Assembly (NCBI GenBank): GCA_937958005.1
Contig: CALGOB010000062.1
Location: 124,001 to 188,000, forward strand
Source of the DNA: an uncultured Cyclobacteriaceae bacterium
GTDB lineage: Bacteria > Bacteroidota > Bacteroidia > Cytophagales > Cyclobacteriaceae
Direction of reading: 5' to 3'
DNA length: 64,000 nt
A program made the translations under genes and the position numbers. Under the pieces are notes generated by a model. It searched no databases. It was not told where the DNA came from and saw only the letters and a list, made by a program, of their open reading frames with translations. Shown here piece after piece: positions 18,951-27,644 of this stretch. The stretch's first letter is position 1, and each line of letters starts with the position of its first letter.

Positions 18951-19739
18951 TTATTTGATTCCGTTAGCTTTTTTAATATACAGACCCAAAGCCCCGGTCA
19001 TTGAAGGAGCATTTGGAAGTGGCGCCTCAATATCCAAAATAAGGTCAGCATCTCTCACTGCTTTAGCCGTAGTAGGCCCGAAAGCTGCAATCCTGGTTTT
19101 ATTCTGTTTAAACTCAGGGAAATTAACCAATAAGGAATTTATACCTGAAGGGCTGTAAAATGCAATTATATCATAATTTACATCCGCTAAGTCTGACAAA
19201 TCACTCGCAACCGTTTTGTAAATGATTGCCTCAGAAAAATCATACTCATTTTCTTTCAAGAAATTCGGTATGTCATCTTTCCTAATATTTGAGCACGGAA
19301 AGATAAACTTCTCCTTCTTGTGCTTCTTCAACACATTGATCAAGTCAGTCGCAGTTCTTTCGCCTGTAAAAATTTTTCTCTTTCTGATTACTATGTACTT
19401 CTGCAAGTAATTAGCGGTTTGTTCAGAAATACAGAAATACTTCATATCAGATGGTATTTCCAACTTACTTTCTGTTGCTAATCTAAAATAATGATCAACG
19501 GCGTTTCTACTTGTAAGAATTACAGCACTATGAGCTAAAATATCGACCTTTTGTTTCCTAAATTCTTTAACATCAACTGGATCTATCTGAATAAAGGGCC
19601 TAAAATCAACTTTCACATCATATTTCCTTTCTAAATCAAAATATGGCGATTTCTCGCTTGAAGGCTTTGGCTGTGATACTAAAATACTCGATACTTTCGT
19701 AAGTCTTTCTTTGTCTGTTACCAACAAATTATCACTCAT
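18951..19739 (-). CDS. hemD: Uroporphyrinogen-III synthase
   Basis: Cyclises hydroxymethylbilane to uroporphyrinogen III in haem and sirohaem synthesis. It has 262 residues forming two Rossmann-like halves. Recognised by ILVSQPKPSSEKSPYFDL, AVILTSRNAVDHYF (residues 74-87), the VIRKRKIFTGERTATDLI region, IIAFYSPSGINSLL and the closing IAAFGPTTAKAVRDA. The family is poorly conserved, so the call rests on these blocks and on the adjacent DUF4271 gene, a common Bacteroidetes pairing. Confidence 0.85.
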   Translation of the reverse strand: MSDNLLVTDKERLTKVSSILVSQPKPSSEKSPYFDLERKYDVKVDFRPFIQIDPVDVKEFRKQKVDILAHSAVILTSRNAVDHYFRLATESKLEIPSDMKYFCISEQTANYLQKYIVIRKRKIFTGERTATDLINVLKKHKKEKFIFPCSNIRKDDIPNFLKENEYDFSEAIIYKTVASDLSDLADVNYDIIAFYSPSGINSLLVNFPEFKQNKTRIAAFGPTTAKAVRDADLILDIEAPLPNAPSMTGALGLYIKKANGIK

Positions 19740-19762
19740 TCCTCTTTCACTTTAATATTGTC

Positions 19763-20839
19763 CTATCCTAAAATCCCAGTAAAAAATAAGCCAGGGACGA
19801 TTTCTGAAACGCAAAGGTAGGAAAATAAATGCAGTTTTGTATGGGAATATAATTTATTTAGTTTTCTATATGCTGTCAAAAGGTATAAAAACAGCATCAA
19901 AAGTGGCCAAAAATACAATGTTTTAAAATTCATCTCAACAATCAAAATATCTGTAAGCATTAAAAAGAAATAGATTAACCCTAAATAAATTATGATTCTC
20001 ATAAAATCATAATTCTGAATTTGAGTGAATTTTTTAAAATTGTAAATCCCCCCCAGGAAACCATACAATAGTAATTTGACATAGAAACTCCCATAAATTA
20101 AAACAGAATAAAAAAGCCAATGCCATACATAAGTAAGTAATGTAGGATTCTTCATCACTGGTAAAATAATACTTAACTCGGGCAAATGATACAAAATCAG
20201 CAAACTCAATAGCGAGGAAATCAAGACATAAAACTGGATATTCTCTCTACTGAAAAATGAACTGGAATAAATGGGATTATCTATAATTTGTGTCATATAT
20301 AGTTGCCTCACTCCCATAATATAAGCGAACTGAAATGAAATGCTCCTTCTAAAAATTCCTGCAACTACCAGTAAAATAACTGATATTCCTAAAAAGAAAT
20401 CTTTTCGCCTAGATTTCAATCTATCATGAATCAGCACCTCACTTTTAACCTCAGAATTCTTCATAAATACTGAAGTATCCAGGCTACTTAATGATTTTGG
20501 ATGATAGAGTGTGATAAATATTTCATTCCCAAACTGCTCTAATAAACTGTCTGAATCTAAAATAAACGCTTCTGCATTTTCAATTGTAAACCAAAGGTCA
20601 TTTTCAATAAAAACAGCTGTATTTGCAGGAGCTAGAATGGAAATTTTAGAATTTTTCATTTCATCTGTTATGAAAAAAGAAATCTTCTTATCGACCTTCC
20701 TCGCTGGTACATAGGACTCATATCGGTCGCTATAGCTATACCATTGTAATTCACTCGGATCACCTGTCATAGTACCAGCATTAACCTCCAGTATCATCAG
20801 ACTGACTAAAAGACTGATTATAAATAGTCTATAATTCAT
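19763..20839 (-). CDS. DUF4271 membrane protein
   Basis: A 358-residue protein of unknown function. It has a signal peptide (residues 1-22), a periplasmic beta-rich part (25-145), and a C-terminal bundle of about seven membrane helices (150-355) with the family region from FGLL-type helices through YDFMRIIIYLGLIYFFLML. The DUF4271 assignment is by this layout and by the neighbouring hemD gene, 23 nt downstream. The C-terminus KLHLFSYLCVSEIVPGLFF is the conserved end of the family. No enzymatic motif is visible. Confidence 0.75.
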   Translation of the reverse strand: MNYRLFIISLLVSLMILEVNAGTMTGDPSELQWYSYSDRYESYVPARKVDKKISFFITDEMKNSKISILAPANTAVFIENDLWFTIENAEAFILDSDSLLEQFGNEIFITLYHPKSLSSLDTSVFMKNSEVKSEVLIHDRLKSRRKDFFLGISVILLVVAGIFRRSISFQFAYIMGVRQLYMTQIIDNPIYSSSFFSRENIQFYVLISSLLSLLILYHLPELSIILPVMKNPTLLTYVWHWLFYSVLIYGSFYVKLLLYGFLGGIYNFKKFTQIQNYDFMRIIIYLGLIYFFLMLTDILIVEMNFKTLYFWPLLMLFLYLLTAYRKLNKLYSHTKLHLFSYLCVSEIVPGLFFTGILG

Positions 20840-21344
20840 TCAGGGTTTTTATCACCATTTATTATTTCATTCAAAATTATAATAAATATCTACATAATTT
20901 AATTGTTATTGCTAATAAAACTCTGTGGCAACAACCTTTCATCGATCAAAACGGATCAAAGCTACTTAATTAAAAAAGCCTTTCTTTGGAAGGGGGATAT
21001 TTTTGAACTGATGAAATGATCAAACTTTATTTGGTTTAGGAACATGCTCTTAAGAGTATTCAAATTTAGTCAGGCGGCAGTAATCTTTATTTAACCCGAA
21101 TGATGCAATAGGAATTTGATGCAAACCATAACTAACAGTCATCTAGCCACTTAAATTCTATTTTTCTGATCCTATCAAGGTAATTATGAATTCATAATCA
21201 CTAGTTATTTGTTGATACACTTGACTAAAAAGGTAACAAAGTAATCATAAACCTCCTATTAGATGATTTGGACTTGAACTTAAAAATGTTCTGAGGATTT
21301 AAGATATTTATTAACAAAGTCTAATTCAAGATAATAAAGGTTTT
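20840..21344. other. 505-bp spacer with promoter regions and a partial dispersed repeat
   Basis: This divergent spacer between DUF4271 and hemW encodes no credible protein. Bases about 21089-21165 match 27352-27428 closely over roughly 75 bp, starting with TTAACCCGAATGATGCAATA; this is one arm of the palindromic repeat family described at 27354-27542, without its right arm. Confidence 0.6.
21089..21165 (+). repeat. Partial copy of the AACCCGAATGATGCA repeat family
   Basis: About 75 bp shared with the left part of the element at 27354-27542 (terminal AACCCGAATGATGCAATAG, then GATGCAA and TAGCCACTTAAAT). No matching right terminus is seen within 200 bp, so it is a truncated or solo-end copy. 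Confidence 0.65.
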
Positions 21345-22526
21345 ATGGGAGTTCTTTCGAAAAATTATCTCATTAGATTTGCTAAAAAGATTACTTTGGC
21401 TGGAATTTATATACATATCCCTTTTTGCAAACAAGCATGCTATTATTGTGACTTTCATTTCAGTACGTCATTAAAAAACAGGAATACTGTCTTAGAAGCA
21501 ATTCAATATGAAATCTATCTACAGAAAGACTATTTAAATAATGAATCTATAGATTCCATTTACTTTGGAGGAGGGACTCCTTCCTTACTGGAAGAAAGAG
21601 AATTATCCCAGATAATCGAACAGTTATATAAATATTTCCAAATTGGTGAAAATATTGAAATTACTTTGGAAGCTAATCCAGATGATTTAGACCTCCAGAA
21701 AATAAAGAGTATCAGGCGACTTGGTATAAATCGCCTAAGTATTGGCATTCAATCTTTTCATGATCCTCACCTTCAGTTCATGAATCGAGCACATAATTCT
21801 ATAGAAGCACAGTATTGTGTAAGCAATGCAATTGAAAATGGAATCAATGATATTTCTATAGATTTGATTTATGGAATCCCCTCGGAAGATCACAGTATAT
21901 GGCAAGCTGATATTTCTAAAGCACTTGAATTTCCAATTAATCATATTTCAGCTTACTGCTTAACTATTGAACCTAAAACAGTCTTTGGCAAAAGGGTCAG
22001 TAAACAAAGGATGATGCCAATAGATGATGAATTTGCCGCAGAGCAATTTGAGGTATTAATAGATCAATTATCAAAAAGTGAGTTTGAACAATATGAAATA
22101 TCTAATTTTTGCAGAGGGGGGCACTATAGCAAACATAATTCTTCCTACTGGCAGCAGAGAAAATACTTAGGAATAGGGCCTTCTGCTCATTCTTTTGATG
22201 GTTTAAACAGACAATTTAACATTGCAAACAACACCCATTATGTTAGAGCAATCAATGACCATAAAATTCCTTGCACTGTAGAATCATTGTCAGCCACTCA
22301 GAAAGCCAATGAATACTTACTCATCACATTAAGAACTAAATGGGGTAGCGAATTATATCATCTAACAAATATATTTCCTGGATGGATTAATTTGTTCGAA
22401 AGAGAAATTAATCAAATGACGAAATCTGGTTATCTAACAATAAAGGATAACACTATTTTCTTGTCAGCTAAAGGGAAATTGATTGCTGATGAAATTACTT
22501 TAAAGTTGTTTATCGATGAAAAATAG
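21345..22526 (+). CDS. hemW: Radical SAM haem chaperone HemW (coproporphyrinogen III oxidase-like)
   Basis: A 393-residue radical SAM protein of the HemN/HemW family. It has IYIHIPFCKQACYYCDFHF with the CxxxCxxC cluster, FGGGTPSLL, EANPDDL, LSIGIQSFHDPHL and DLIYGIPSEDHSIW. The absence of the extended HemN C-terminal region and the short length favour HemW, which inserts haem into apoproteins. Family members usually begin just before AGIYIHIPF, so the true start may be the TTG at 21396 and not the ATG at 21345, which adds 17 atypical residues. Confidence 0.9.
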   Translation: MGVLSKNYLIRFAKKITLAGIYIHIPFCKQACYYCDFHFSTSLKNRNTVLEAIQYEIYLQKDYLNNESIDSIYFGGGTPSLLEERELSQIIEQLYKYFQIGENIEITLEANPDDLDLQKIKSIRRLGINRLSIGIQSFHDPHLQFMNRAHNSIEAQYCVSNAIENGINDISIDLIYGIPSEDHSIWQADISKALEFPINHISAYCLTIEPKTVFGKRVSKQRMMPIDDEFAAEQFEVLIDQLSKSEFEQYEISNFCRGGHYSKHNSSYWQQRKYLGIGPSAHSFDGLNRQFNIANNTHYVRAINDHKIPCTVESLSATQKANEYLLITLRTKWGSELYHLTNIFPGWINLFEREINQMTKSGYLTIKDNTIFLSAKGKLIADEITLKLFIDEK

Positions 22527-22905
22527 ACTCCTGCAGAAACAACTAGTAGTCTCATATCATGTTAAAAGTAATCAACCCTCTAGTTTAGAGATTCAATAAA
22601 GATTATCACTGTTGATTTTGTATACCTAACATATCTGATCAACTTCTTTAGTTTAAGTGATCTGTGTCCCCCACAGATCAAGGCGATATTTGTAAATAAA
22701 AACAAAATAATATTTTCTTCCCCATTTATTCAATCAACAATTCAAACCTATTGAATAGTAACATCCTACACCAGACGACATTCTCTTCTGTCTTTTTTTG
22801 ACAGAAAAAATACAAGGTTTAGCTTGGGGCACATAGCCAGATAAAACGCCCAAAACCTAAACCTTTTTAACTGTGTTTATCCTACTTAGATCAAGGAAAC
22901 CTGCA
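22527..22905. other. Convergent spacer with one copy of a ~108-bp repeat
   Basis: No gene is visible between the convergent hemW and von Willebrand protein genes. Most of the left half is the repeat at 22594-22701. Downstream there is a hairpin-like ttctgtctttttttgacagaa palindrome (about 22790-22806) that could end transcription. Confidence 0.5.
22594..22701 (+). repeat. ~108-bp repeat with internal palindrome, copy A
   Basis: Nearly identical, in inverted orientation, to 31231-31338 (only about five differences). It contains the palindrome TGATCTGTG-tcccc-CACAGATCA at 22658-22680. A third fragment is seen at about 58720-58750. The two full copies bracket 8.5 kb. Confidence 0.85.
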
Positions 22906-24816
22906 TTATTCATTTTTTACCAAAAGCATACTACTTTCCATTAAACGAATACATTCTATCCGATAACCTTCTTTATCAACTCCCCTACTTGACCTAGCCA
23001 TTTCCACTACTTCTTCCATCGTTATATCCCCTTTATATTCTGATTCTTTTAGAATCATTCCATAAGCGGCTATGGTAGCAGACCATTTAAAGTTATTAGT
23101 AAGGTTTTTATCTTTCAACTCATGCTTTGTTATAGTTCTTGAAATGAGTTTACTTTTATCTTGTTGCCCATTTTCAGGGATTTGGGGATCTTTATATCTT
23201 AACTTAACTGTCATCAAATCATCTGCGAAGCCATTGTTTTTAACTGGCTTTGGTGCTTGATATTTAAGAGGGTCTATAGATGCATAATTACTATTTACAC
23301 CTACTGGAATCACCTCATACAATGCGGTGACAGAATGCCCAGCACCAAGCTCTCCTGCGTCTTTTTGATCATCATTAAAATCCTCATCTTGTAATCGTCT
23401 ATTCTCATACCCTATCAACCGATATGCCTGTACATTCTGAGGATTAAATTCCACTTGTATCTTAACATCTTTTGCAATTGTAAATAAGGTGCCTCCAAAC
23501 TCATTGACTAATACTTTTTTCGCTTCTAAAATATTATCGATATAAGCGTAGTTACCGTTTCCTTTATCAGCCAAAATTTCCATTTTTGCATCTTTGTAAT
23601 CCCCCATTCCAAATCCAAGCACTGTAAGGTAAATACCATCCTTTCTTTTTTGTTCTATCAATTTTTCCATAGCCGTGTTACTTGATTCGCCTACATTAAA
23701 ATCGCCATCAGTTGCTAAAATCACACGATTATTTCCATTTTCAACAAAATGTTCTTTGGCCTTTTTATAGGCTAGCTCTATTCCTGCACCTCCAGCTGTA
23801 GAACCTCCAGCTTGTAAGTTGTCCAATGCCTTAATTATTTTCTCGCTTTCATCACCGCTAGTTGGTGCTAAGACTAAGCCTGCCGCACCTGCATATACGA
23901 TGATAGAGACTTTATCTTCTGGCCTAAGCTGTTTTGTCAATAAGCGAAAAGCTGATTTTAATAAAGGCAGTTTATTTGCTGCATTCATAGAACCAGACAC
24001 ATCTATCAAAAACACCAAATTAGATGGGGGCAATTCTTTATGATCTATTCTTTTGCCTTGTAAGCCAATATGTATCAATTGGTGATTTCTATTCCATGGT
24101 GCTAAAGCCACTTCGGTATGGATTGCAAATGGATTTTTAGCAGATTTAGGGCCTTGATAATCATACTCAAAATAATTGATCATTTCTTCTACCCTTACCG
24201 CATCCACAGGTGGTCTTTGACCATTGTTTAAAAACCTCCTCACATTACTATAGCTGGCTACGTCTACATCAATAGAAAAAGTAGAATAAGGTGATTTTTG
24301 AGGAATGAGGAATCCAGTTTCTTTCACAGAAGCATACTCTTCAGTGTTTATCTGAACATTTCCTATTGAATTTTGAGGAGTCCAACTCAAGTTTGAATTC
24401 GATTGTCTTTCAAAATTCTTTTTCTGATGGTTTATCTTAGCCACATGTGAGGCATCATCTATTTCATTTACAGCCTCAGGTCTGTGTATTATTATCTCTT
24501 CAACTTCTGTTTCTGTGACTATATGCACTAAAAAGGCTTCTACTATAGTTCTACCTGCTACAGGCACCTGCAATGTTTCGTATCCTATTTTCTCAAAAGT
24601 CAAATAACTATTCTTGCTAGGTACATCAATCTCATACCTCCCGAACTGATCTGTCTTTGTTGACTCACTTTTCCCTTTTACTTTGACAATTACGTTAGGC
24701 ATTCGCTTGCTTGTAATCCCATCATATACAATTCCTGTGACGTGGTGACTAATATTTGTTTTGAAACTCGTAATTACAATTACGGTCATTAACAGAAGTA
24801 TTCTTTTTAATTTCAT
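22906..24816 (-). CDS. Von Willebrand A domain protein (YfbK type) with N-terminal CarboxypepD-reg domain
   Basis: A 636-residue exported protein. A signal-like N-terminus (1-22) precedes a carboxypeptidase regulatory-like beta-sandwich (VTGIVYDGITSKRMPNVIV, about 27-100), a linker, then a YfbK-type segment (TFSIDVDVASYSNVRRFLNN) and a VWA domain with an intact MIDAS: DVSGSMNAANK (near 270), a threonine/serine site and ILATDGDFNVG. The C-terminal quarter is the DUF3520-like region ending in the MARSSRGVDKEGYR segment. Function is unknown; proteins of this type are often encoded beside ECF sigma factors in Bacteroidetes, as here (divergent, 108-bp gap). Confidence 0.85.
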   Translation of the reverse strand: MKLKRILLLMTVIVITSFKTNISHHVTGIVYDGITSKRMPNVIVKVKGKSESTKTDQFGRYEIDVPSKNSYLTFEKIGYETLQVPVAGRTIVEAFLVHIVTETEVEEIIIHRPEAVNEIDDASHVAKINHQKKNFERQSNSNLSWTPQNSIGNVQINTEEYASVKETGFLIPQKSPYSTFSIDVDVASYSNVRRFLNNGQRPPVDAVRVEEMINYFEYDYQGPKSAKNPFAIHTEVALAPWNRNHQLIHIGLQGKRIDHKELPPSNLVFLIDVSGSMNAANKLPLLKSAFRLLTKQLRPEDKVSIIVYAGAAGLVLAPTSGDESEKIIKALDNLQAGGSTAGGAGIELAYKKAKEHFVENGNNRVILATDGDFNVGESSNTAMEKLIEQKRKDGIYLTVLGFGMGDYKDAKMEILADKGNGNYAYIDNILEAKKVLVNEFGGTLFTIAKDVKIQVEFNPQNVQAYRLIGYENRRLQDEDFNDDQKDAGELGAGHSVTALYEVIPVGVNSNYASIDPLKYQAPKPVKNNGFADDLMTVKLRYKDPQIPENGQQDKSKLISRTITKHELKDKNLTNNFKWSATIAAYGMILKESEYKGDITMEEVVEMARSSRGVDKEGYRIECIRLMESSMLLVKNE

Positions 24817-24827
24817 TTCCTATTTGA

Positions 24828-24860
24828 TTTGATTTTCAAATAGAGGATGTGAAAATCAAA
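24828..24860. promoter_or_regulatory. Inverted repeat in the divergent promoter of the VWA and sigma genes
   Basis: Perfect 11-bp arms (TTTGATTTTCA at 24828-24838 and TGAAAATCAAA at 24850-24860) separated by 11 bp. It lies in the 108-bp divergent spacer, 12 bp from the VWA start codon, a position fit for an operator or a 5'-leader hairpin. Confidence 0.5.
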
Positions 24861-24924
24861 TAATTCCATAAACAATTGCTGAAAATTTTTAAAATAATCT
24901 TAAAAAACTAATTTTAGCAGCTGA

Positions 24925-25488
24925 ATGGGAGATCAAAGTCCAGAAGAAATCAGTGATCAACAAATATTGCAGGCTTTCCAAAGTGAGGATAAAAAAGCTT
25001 TGCAATACCTATACCATAAATATCTTCATGTGATCTATGGGGTATGTCTCAAATATCTCCATTCCAAGGAAGAGGCTCAAGATGCTACTAGTGACCTCTT
25101 TGAAAAGTTTAATGACATCAACATACCTGAAGGAATAAACAATCTAAAATCTTGGATTTATGTCGTTTCAAAAAACCACTGTTTAATGCAGCTAAGAAAG
25201 AAAAAAGAAAAAACAATTTCCCTTTCTCCGCATATTGTTATGGAATATGAAGTTGAAATGCATCCTATTGATAAGGAATTAAAAGCACAAGCAGAGATAG
25301 ACATATTATTGCTTTGTATCAAAGCACTTAAAAATGAACAAAAAAGTTGTGTTGAACTGTTTTATTTGAGTAAGTTCTGTTATCAAGACATTGTAGATAA
25401 AACTGGTTTTGAACTAAAAAAAGTAAAAAGTTATATCCAGAACGGAAAAAGAAATCTTAAAATTTGCATAGAATCTAAAGGCCAATGA
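24925..25488 (+). CDS. ECF-type RNA polymerase sigma factor
   Basis: A 187-residue sigma-70 family protein. Region 2 lies at about 22-90 (LQYLYHKYLHVIYGVCLKYL, then EEAQDATSDLFEKF and INNLKSWIYVVSKNHCLMQL), and region 4 at about 125-180 with a helix-turn-helix (SKFCYQDIVDKTGFELKKVK). Its stop overlaps the start of the next gene by 4 nt (ATGA), typical of a sigma/anti-sigma pair. Target promoters are unknown; the divergent VWA gene is the obvious candidate. Confidence 0.88.
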   Translation: MGDQSPEEISDQQILQAFQSEDKKALQYLYHKYLHVIYGVCLKYLHSKEEAQDATSDLFEKFNDINIPEGINNLKSWIYVVSKNHCLMQLRKKKEKTISLSPHIVMEYEVEMHPIDKELKAQAEIDILLLCIKALKNEQKSCVELFYLSKFCYQDIVDKTGFELKKVKSYIQNGKRNLKICIESKGQ

Positions 25489-26621
25489 GTCAAAAGAAAT
25501 CACATATCTCTTCAGAAATGTATGAAAAATACCTAAGTGGGCAGCTTAGTAAAGAAGAAGCCTATGAAGTAGAAAAAATCATGCAATCTTTTGAATTATA
25601 TGATGATGCACTAGAAGGCCTTGAGTCTCTAAATACTACTCACCTAAAGCAAGAAATTGATTTACTGAAAGAAAAGGTCTCTCTACCCAACCATAAAAGT
25701 GAAGGAAAGACTCTGTGGTTTAAAATAGCTGCTGCTGTTTTACTATTAATAACTTCATCTTTAATCATATGGCAAATAGTCCCAAACAGCAGACTCAAAA
25801 ATGAATTAGGCAGTATTCAAAAGGAAGAAAGTCCTTTATGGTCACCGGAAAATAATAACGATGATTTCGTCAAAGCGAATGATACAACATTACCTATAAA
25901 AGAAAAAAAAGACAGGGCTGAGGTTGAAGCAGAACTAGCATTAAATAATCGATTAGAAGATAAATCAAATAGGAGGTCAGAAGTGCCGCAAACTGAAACG
26001 CCTGTTGCGCAAAAAATAACAATTCCTGAACCAGTCTTAGCAAATAGTGGAATATTAGAAGAACTCTTAGAAGATGAGTTTTTGATTGAAGTAGAAGAAT
26101 CTGAAGAAGTAATGGAAGAAATGAGTCTAGATGATATTGTATTGGAATCAGCCTCATTAGCAAATAGCACAGAAGAAAATAAGTCTACTCAAGGGGTGCT
26201 CCCTCCCACTACTGCGTCATTGGTAGACACTTCTTCTAGGTTGGCTTCTGATGAGTATCTTGACAGCCTGGAAGAGGGAGATCATACAAGCGCCAATTAT
26301 ACACTCAAAAAAGTAAGAGAAAAATCAGAAGAATTTTTGGTTAGCTCTGCAAGACCAATAGGTGGTTTTGAGAACTTCAACAAATACCTAGCAAAAAATA
26401 ACATCAGGCGAAAACCTAAGAAAAAACACCAATCAGTCACTATCCAATTTGAAGTTAAAGTAAATAGTTCATTGCAAAATATTCACATTATAAGAGGAGA
26501 TACCATACTTGGCCATCAGATAATTCCGATTTTATTGAATGGGCCACAATGGATTCCTTCTCAAGATTCTAGCAAAAACGTAGTAATTGAAATTTTTTAT
26601 AAAAAAAGCGAAAAAAAATAA
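25485..26621 (+). CDS. Membrane protein, probable anti-sigma factor with long acidic periplasmic region
   Basis: A 378-residue single-pass protein. The cytosolic N-terminus (1-75) has SSEMYEKYLSGQLSKEEAYE, resembling the zinc-less anti-sigma domains of Bacteroidetes. A membrane helix lies at about 77-98 (IAAAVLLLITSSLIIWQIV). The periplasmic part is a long acidic low-complexity region (120-290, rich in Glu, Ser and Val) followed by a small C-terminal domain (about 310-378) reminiscent of TonB-like energy transducer C-termini (TIQFEVKVNSSLQNIHII). The anti-sigma role is inferred from the 4-nt overlap with the sigma gene and from topology. Confidence 0.7.
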   Translation: MSQKKSHISSEMYEKYLSGQLSKEEAYEVEKIMQSFELYDDALEGLESLNTTHLKQEIDLLKEKVSLPNHKSEGKTLWFKIAAAVLLLITSSLIIWQIVPNSRLKNELGSIQKEESPLWSPENNNDDFVKANDTTLPIKEKKDRAEVEAELALNNRLEDKSNRRSEVPQTETPVAQKITIPEPVLANSGILEELLEDEFLIEVEESEEVMEEMSLDDIVLESASLANSTEENKSTQGVLPPTTASLVDTSSRLASDEYLDSLEEGDHTSANYTLKKVREKSEEFLVSSARPIGGFENFNKYLAKNNIRRKPKKKHQSVTIQFEVKVNSSLQNIHIIRGDTILGHQIIPILLNGPQWIPSQDSSKNVVIEIFYKKSEKK

Positions 26622-26942
26622 AAACAAATCAACTTAGAATAGTACAATGAAATATAAATTTTCTTCATGAAATATTATTCTAATTTTATCTATTTTACAT
26701 CCAAAAAATTCTGTTTTGATTGTGTTTATCCAGCATTACAATGCGAAAAATGCAGAACTTAAAAATGCTCTATCAGCACCTTAAAAACCACTCCTCTTTG
26801 TTAAAGATAAGCACTTAATGATTTCATAAACTTTGTTAATAAAAATTAACAATCAGAGACTAAACTTAAAATATTATTCTGCGTAATATTGCATAGAAAC
26901 TCAATAACAGAATATAATTACGCTAGAAACTCAATAAGAATA
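26622..26942. other. Spacer upstream of a small exported protein
   Basis: No gene seen. Immediately before the start codon, the 13-mer AGAAACTCAATAA occurs twice (about 26894 and 26925, 31 bp apart) in the likely promoter or leader. The rest is AT-rich without visible structure. Confidence 0.4.
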
Positions 26943-27257
26943 ATGAAAAAAGTAACGTTTTTAACATTTGCGGCAATAGTGTACTTCGCATCGTTTACAT
27001 ACGCAACAGACCCGAAAGAAAGTAGGGAAGAGAATTACGATTGGTTGGTAGAAGAGATAGATTTTTTAACCCAAGATGACCTTTCTTTAAAAGAAGTAAA
27101 GACCACAGTTTTTATTTATGACAAAGAAGGAAATGAAGTAGTGAACTTTGAAGAAGCTGCTTATGATACTTTATCTGTAAACCTTAAAAGAACAATGAAT
27201 AAGAGTGAATTCTTATTCGAAACTAAGGGCGATAAAGTATATATTTTATCAGAATAA
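26943..27257 (+). CDS. Small exported protein of unknown function
   Basis: A 104-residue protein starting at MKKVTFLTFAAIVYFASFTYA, a clear signal peptide; an upstream in-frame ATG would add 18 residues that spoil it. The mature part is acidic (KESREENYDWLVEEIDFL) and has a short beta-like C-terminus (KTTVFIYDKEGNEVVNF). I do not recognise a family. It stands alone with a strong intrinsic terminator 27 nt downstream. Confidence 0.7.
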   Translation: MKKVTFLTFAAIVYFASFTYATDPKESREENYDWLVEEIDFLTQDDLSLKEVKTTVFIYDKEGNEVVNFEEAAYDTLSVNLKRTMNKSEFLFETKGDKVYILSE

Positions 27258-27283
27258 ATAGAATGAACATTATTTATAAAAGT

Positions 27284-27318
27284 AAAAGAGATAATTTTTA
27301 ATTATCTCTTTTTTTTAT
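27284..27318 (+). terminator. Intrinsic terminator after the small exported protein
   Basis: Perfect 13-bp stem (27284-27296 with 27300-27312), 3-nt loop, followed by a run of T residues. A strong factor-independent terminator. Confidence 0.88.
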
Positions 27319-27353
27319 CTTAAAAAACCCAAGGCAACGACCATAATATGCAA

Positions 27354-27542
27354 TTTTAACCCGAATGATGCAATAGAAATTTGATGCAACCCCTAACCAA
27401 CAATCATTTAGCCACTTAAATCCTAATTTCCTACTCACCATAATGGAGACTATGTCTGCGTTGCAAATCAGAATTTAAGCAGCTATCTAACAGCCATTTA
27501 TGATTTTCTCTTAAAAGTCTAATGCATCATTCGGGCTTAAAA
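27354..27542. repeat. 189-bp MITE-like element with terminal inverted repeats
   Basis: The left end TTTTAACCCGAATGATGCAA is mirrored by the right end (…TGCATCATTCGGGCTTAAAA) as ~23-bp imperfect terminal inverted repeats. No coding capacity. The left 75 bp recur at 21089, and the right ~50 bp recur inverted at about 58541-58592; solo ends are visible at about 56704, 56811 and 58784. Confidence 0.75.
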
Positions 27543-27644
27543 TATAATTAAAATCAGGTCATTACCTACGATTACATCTTCAATATCACTAAAATGGCAG
27601 TATAAAGCCGTGTATCTTTCTATAACTTTTTCTTCATCATCCGT

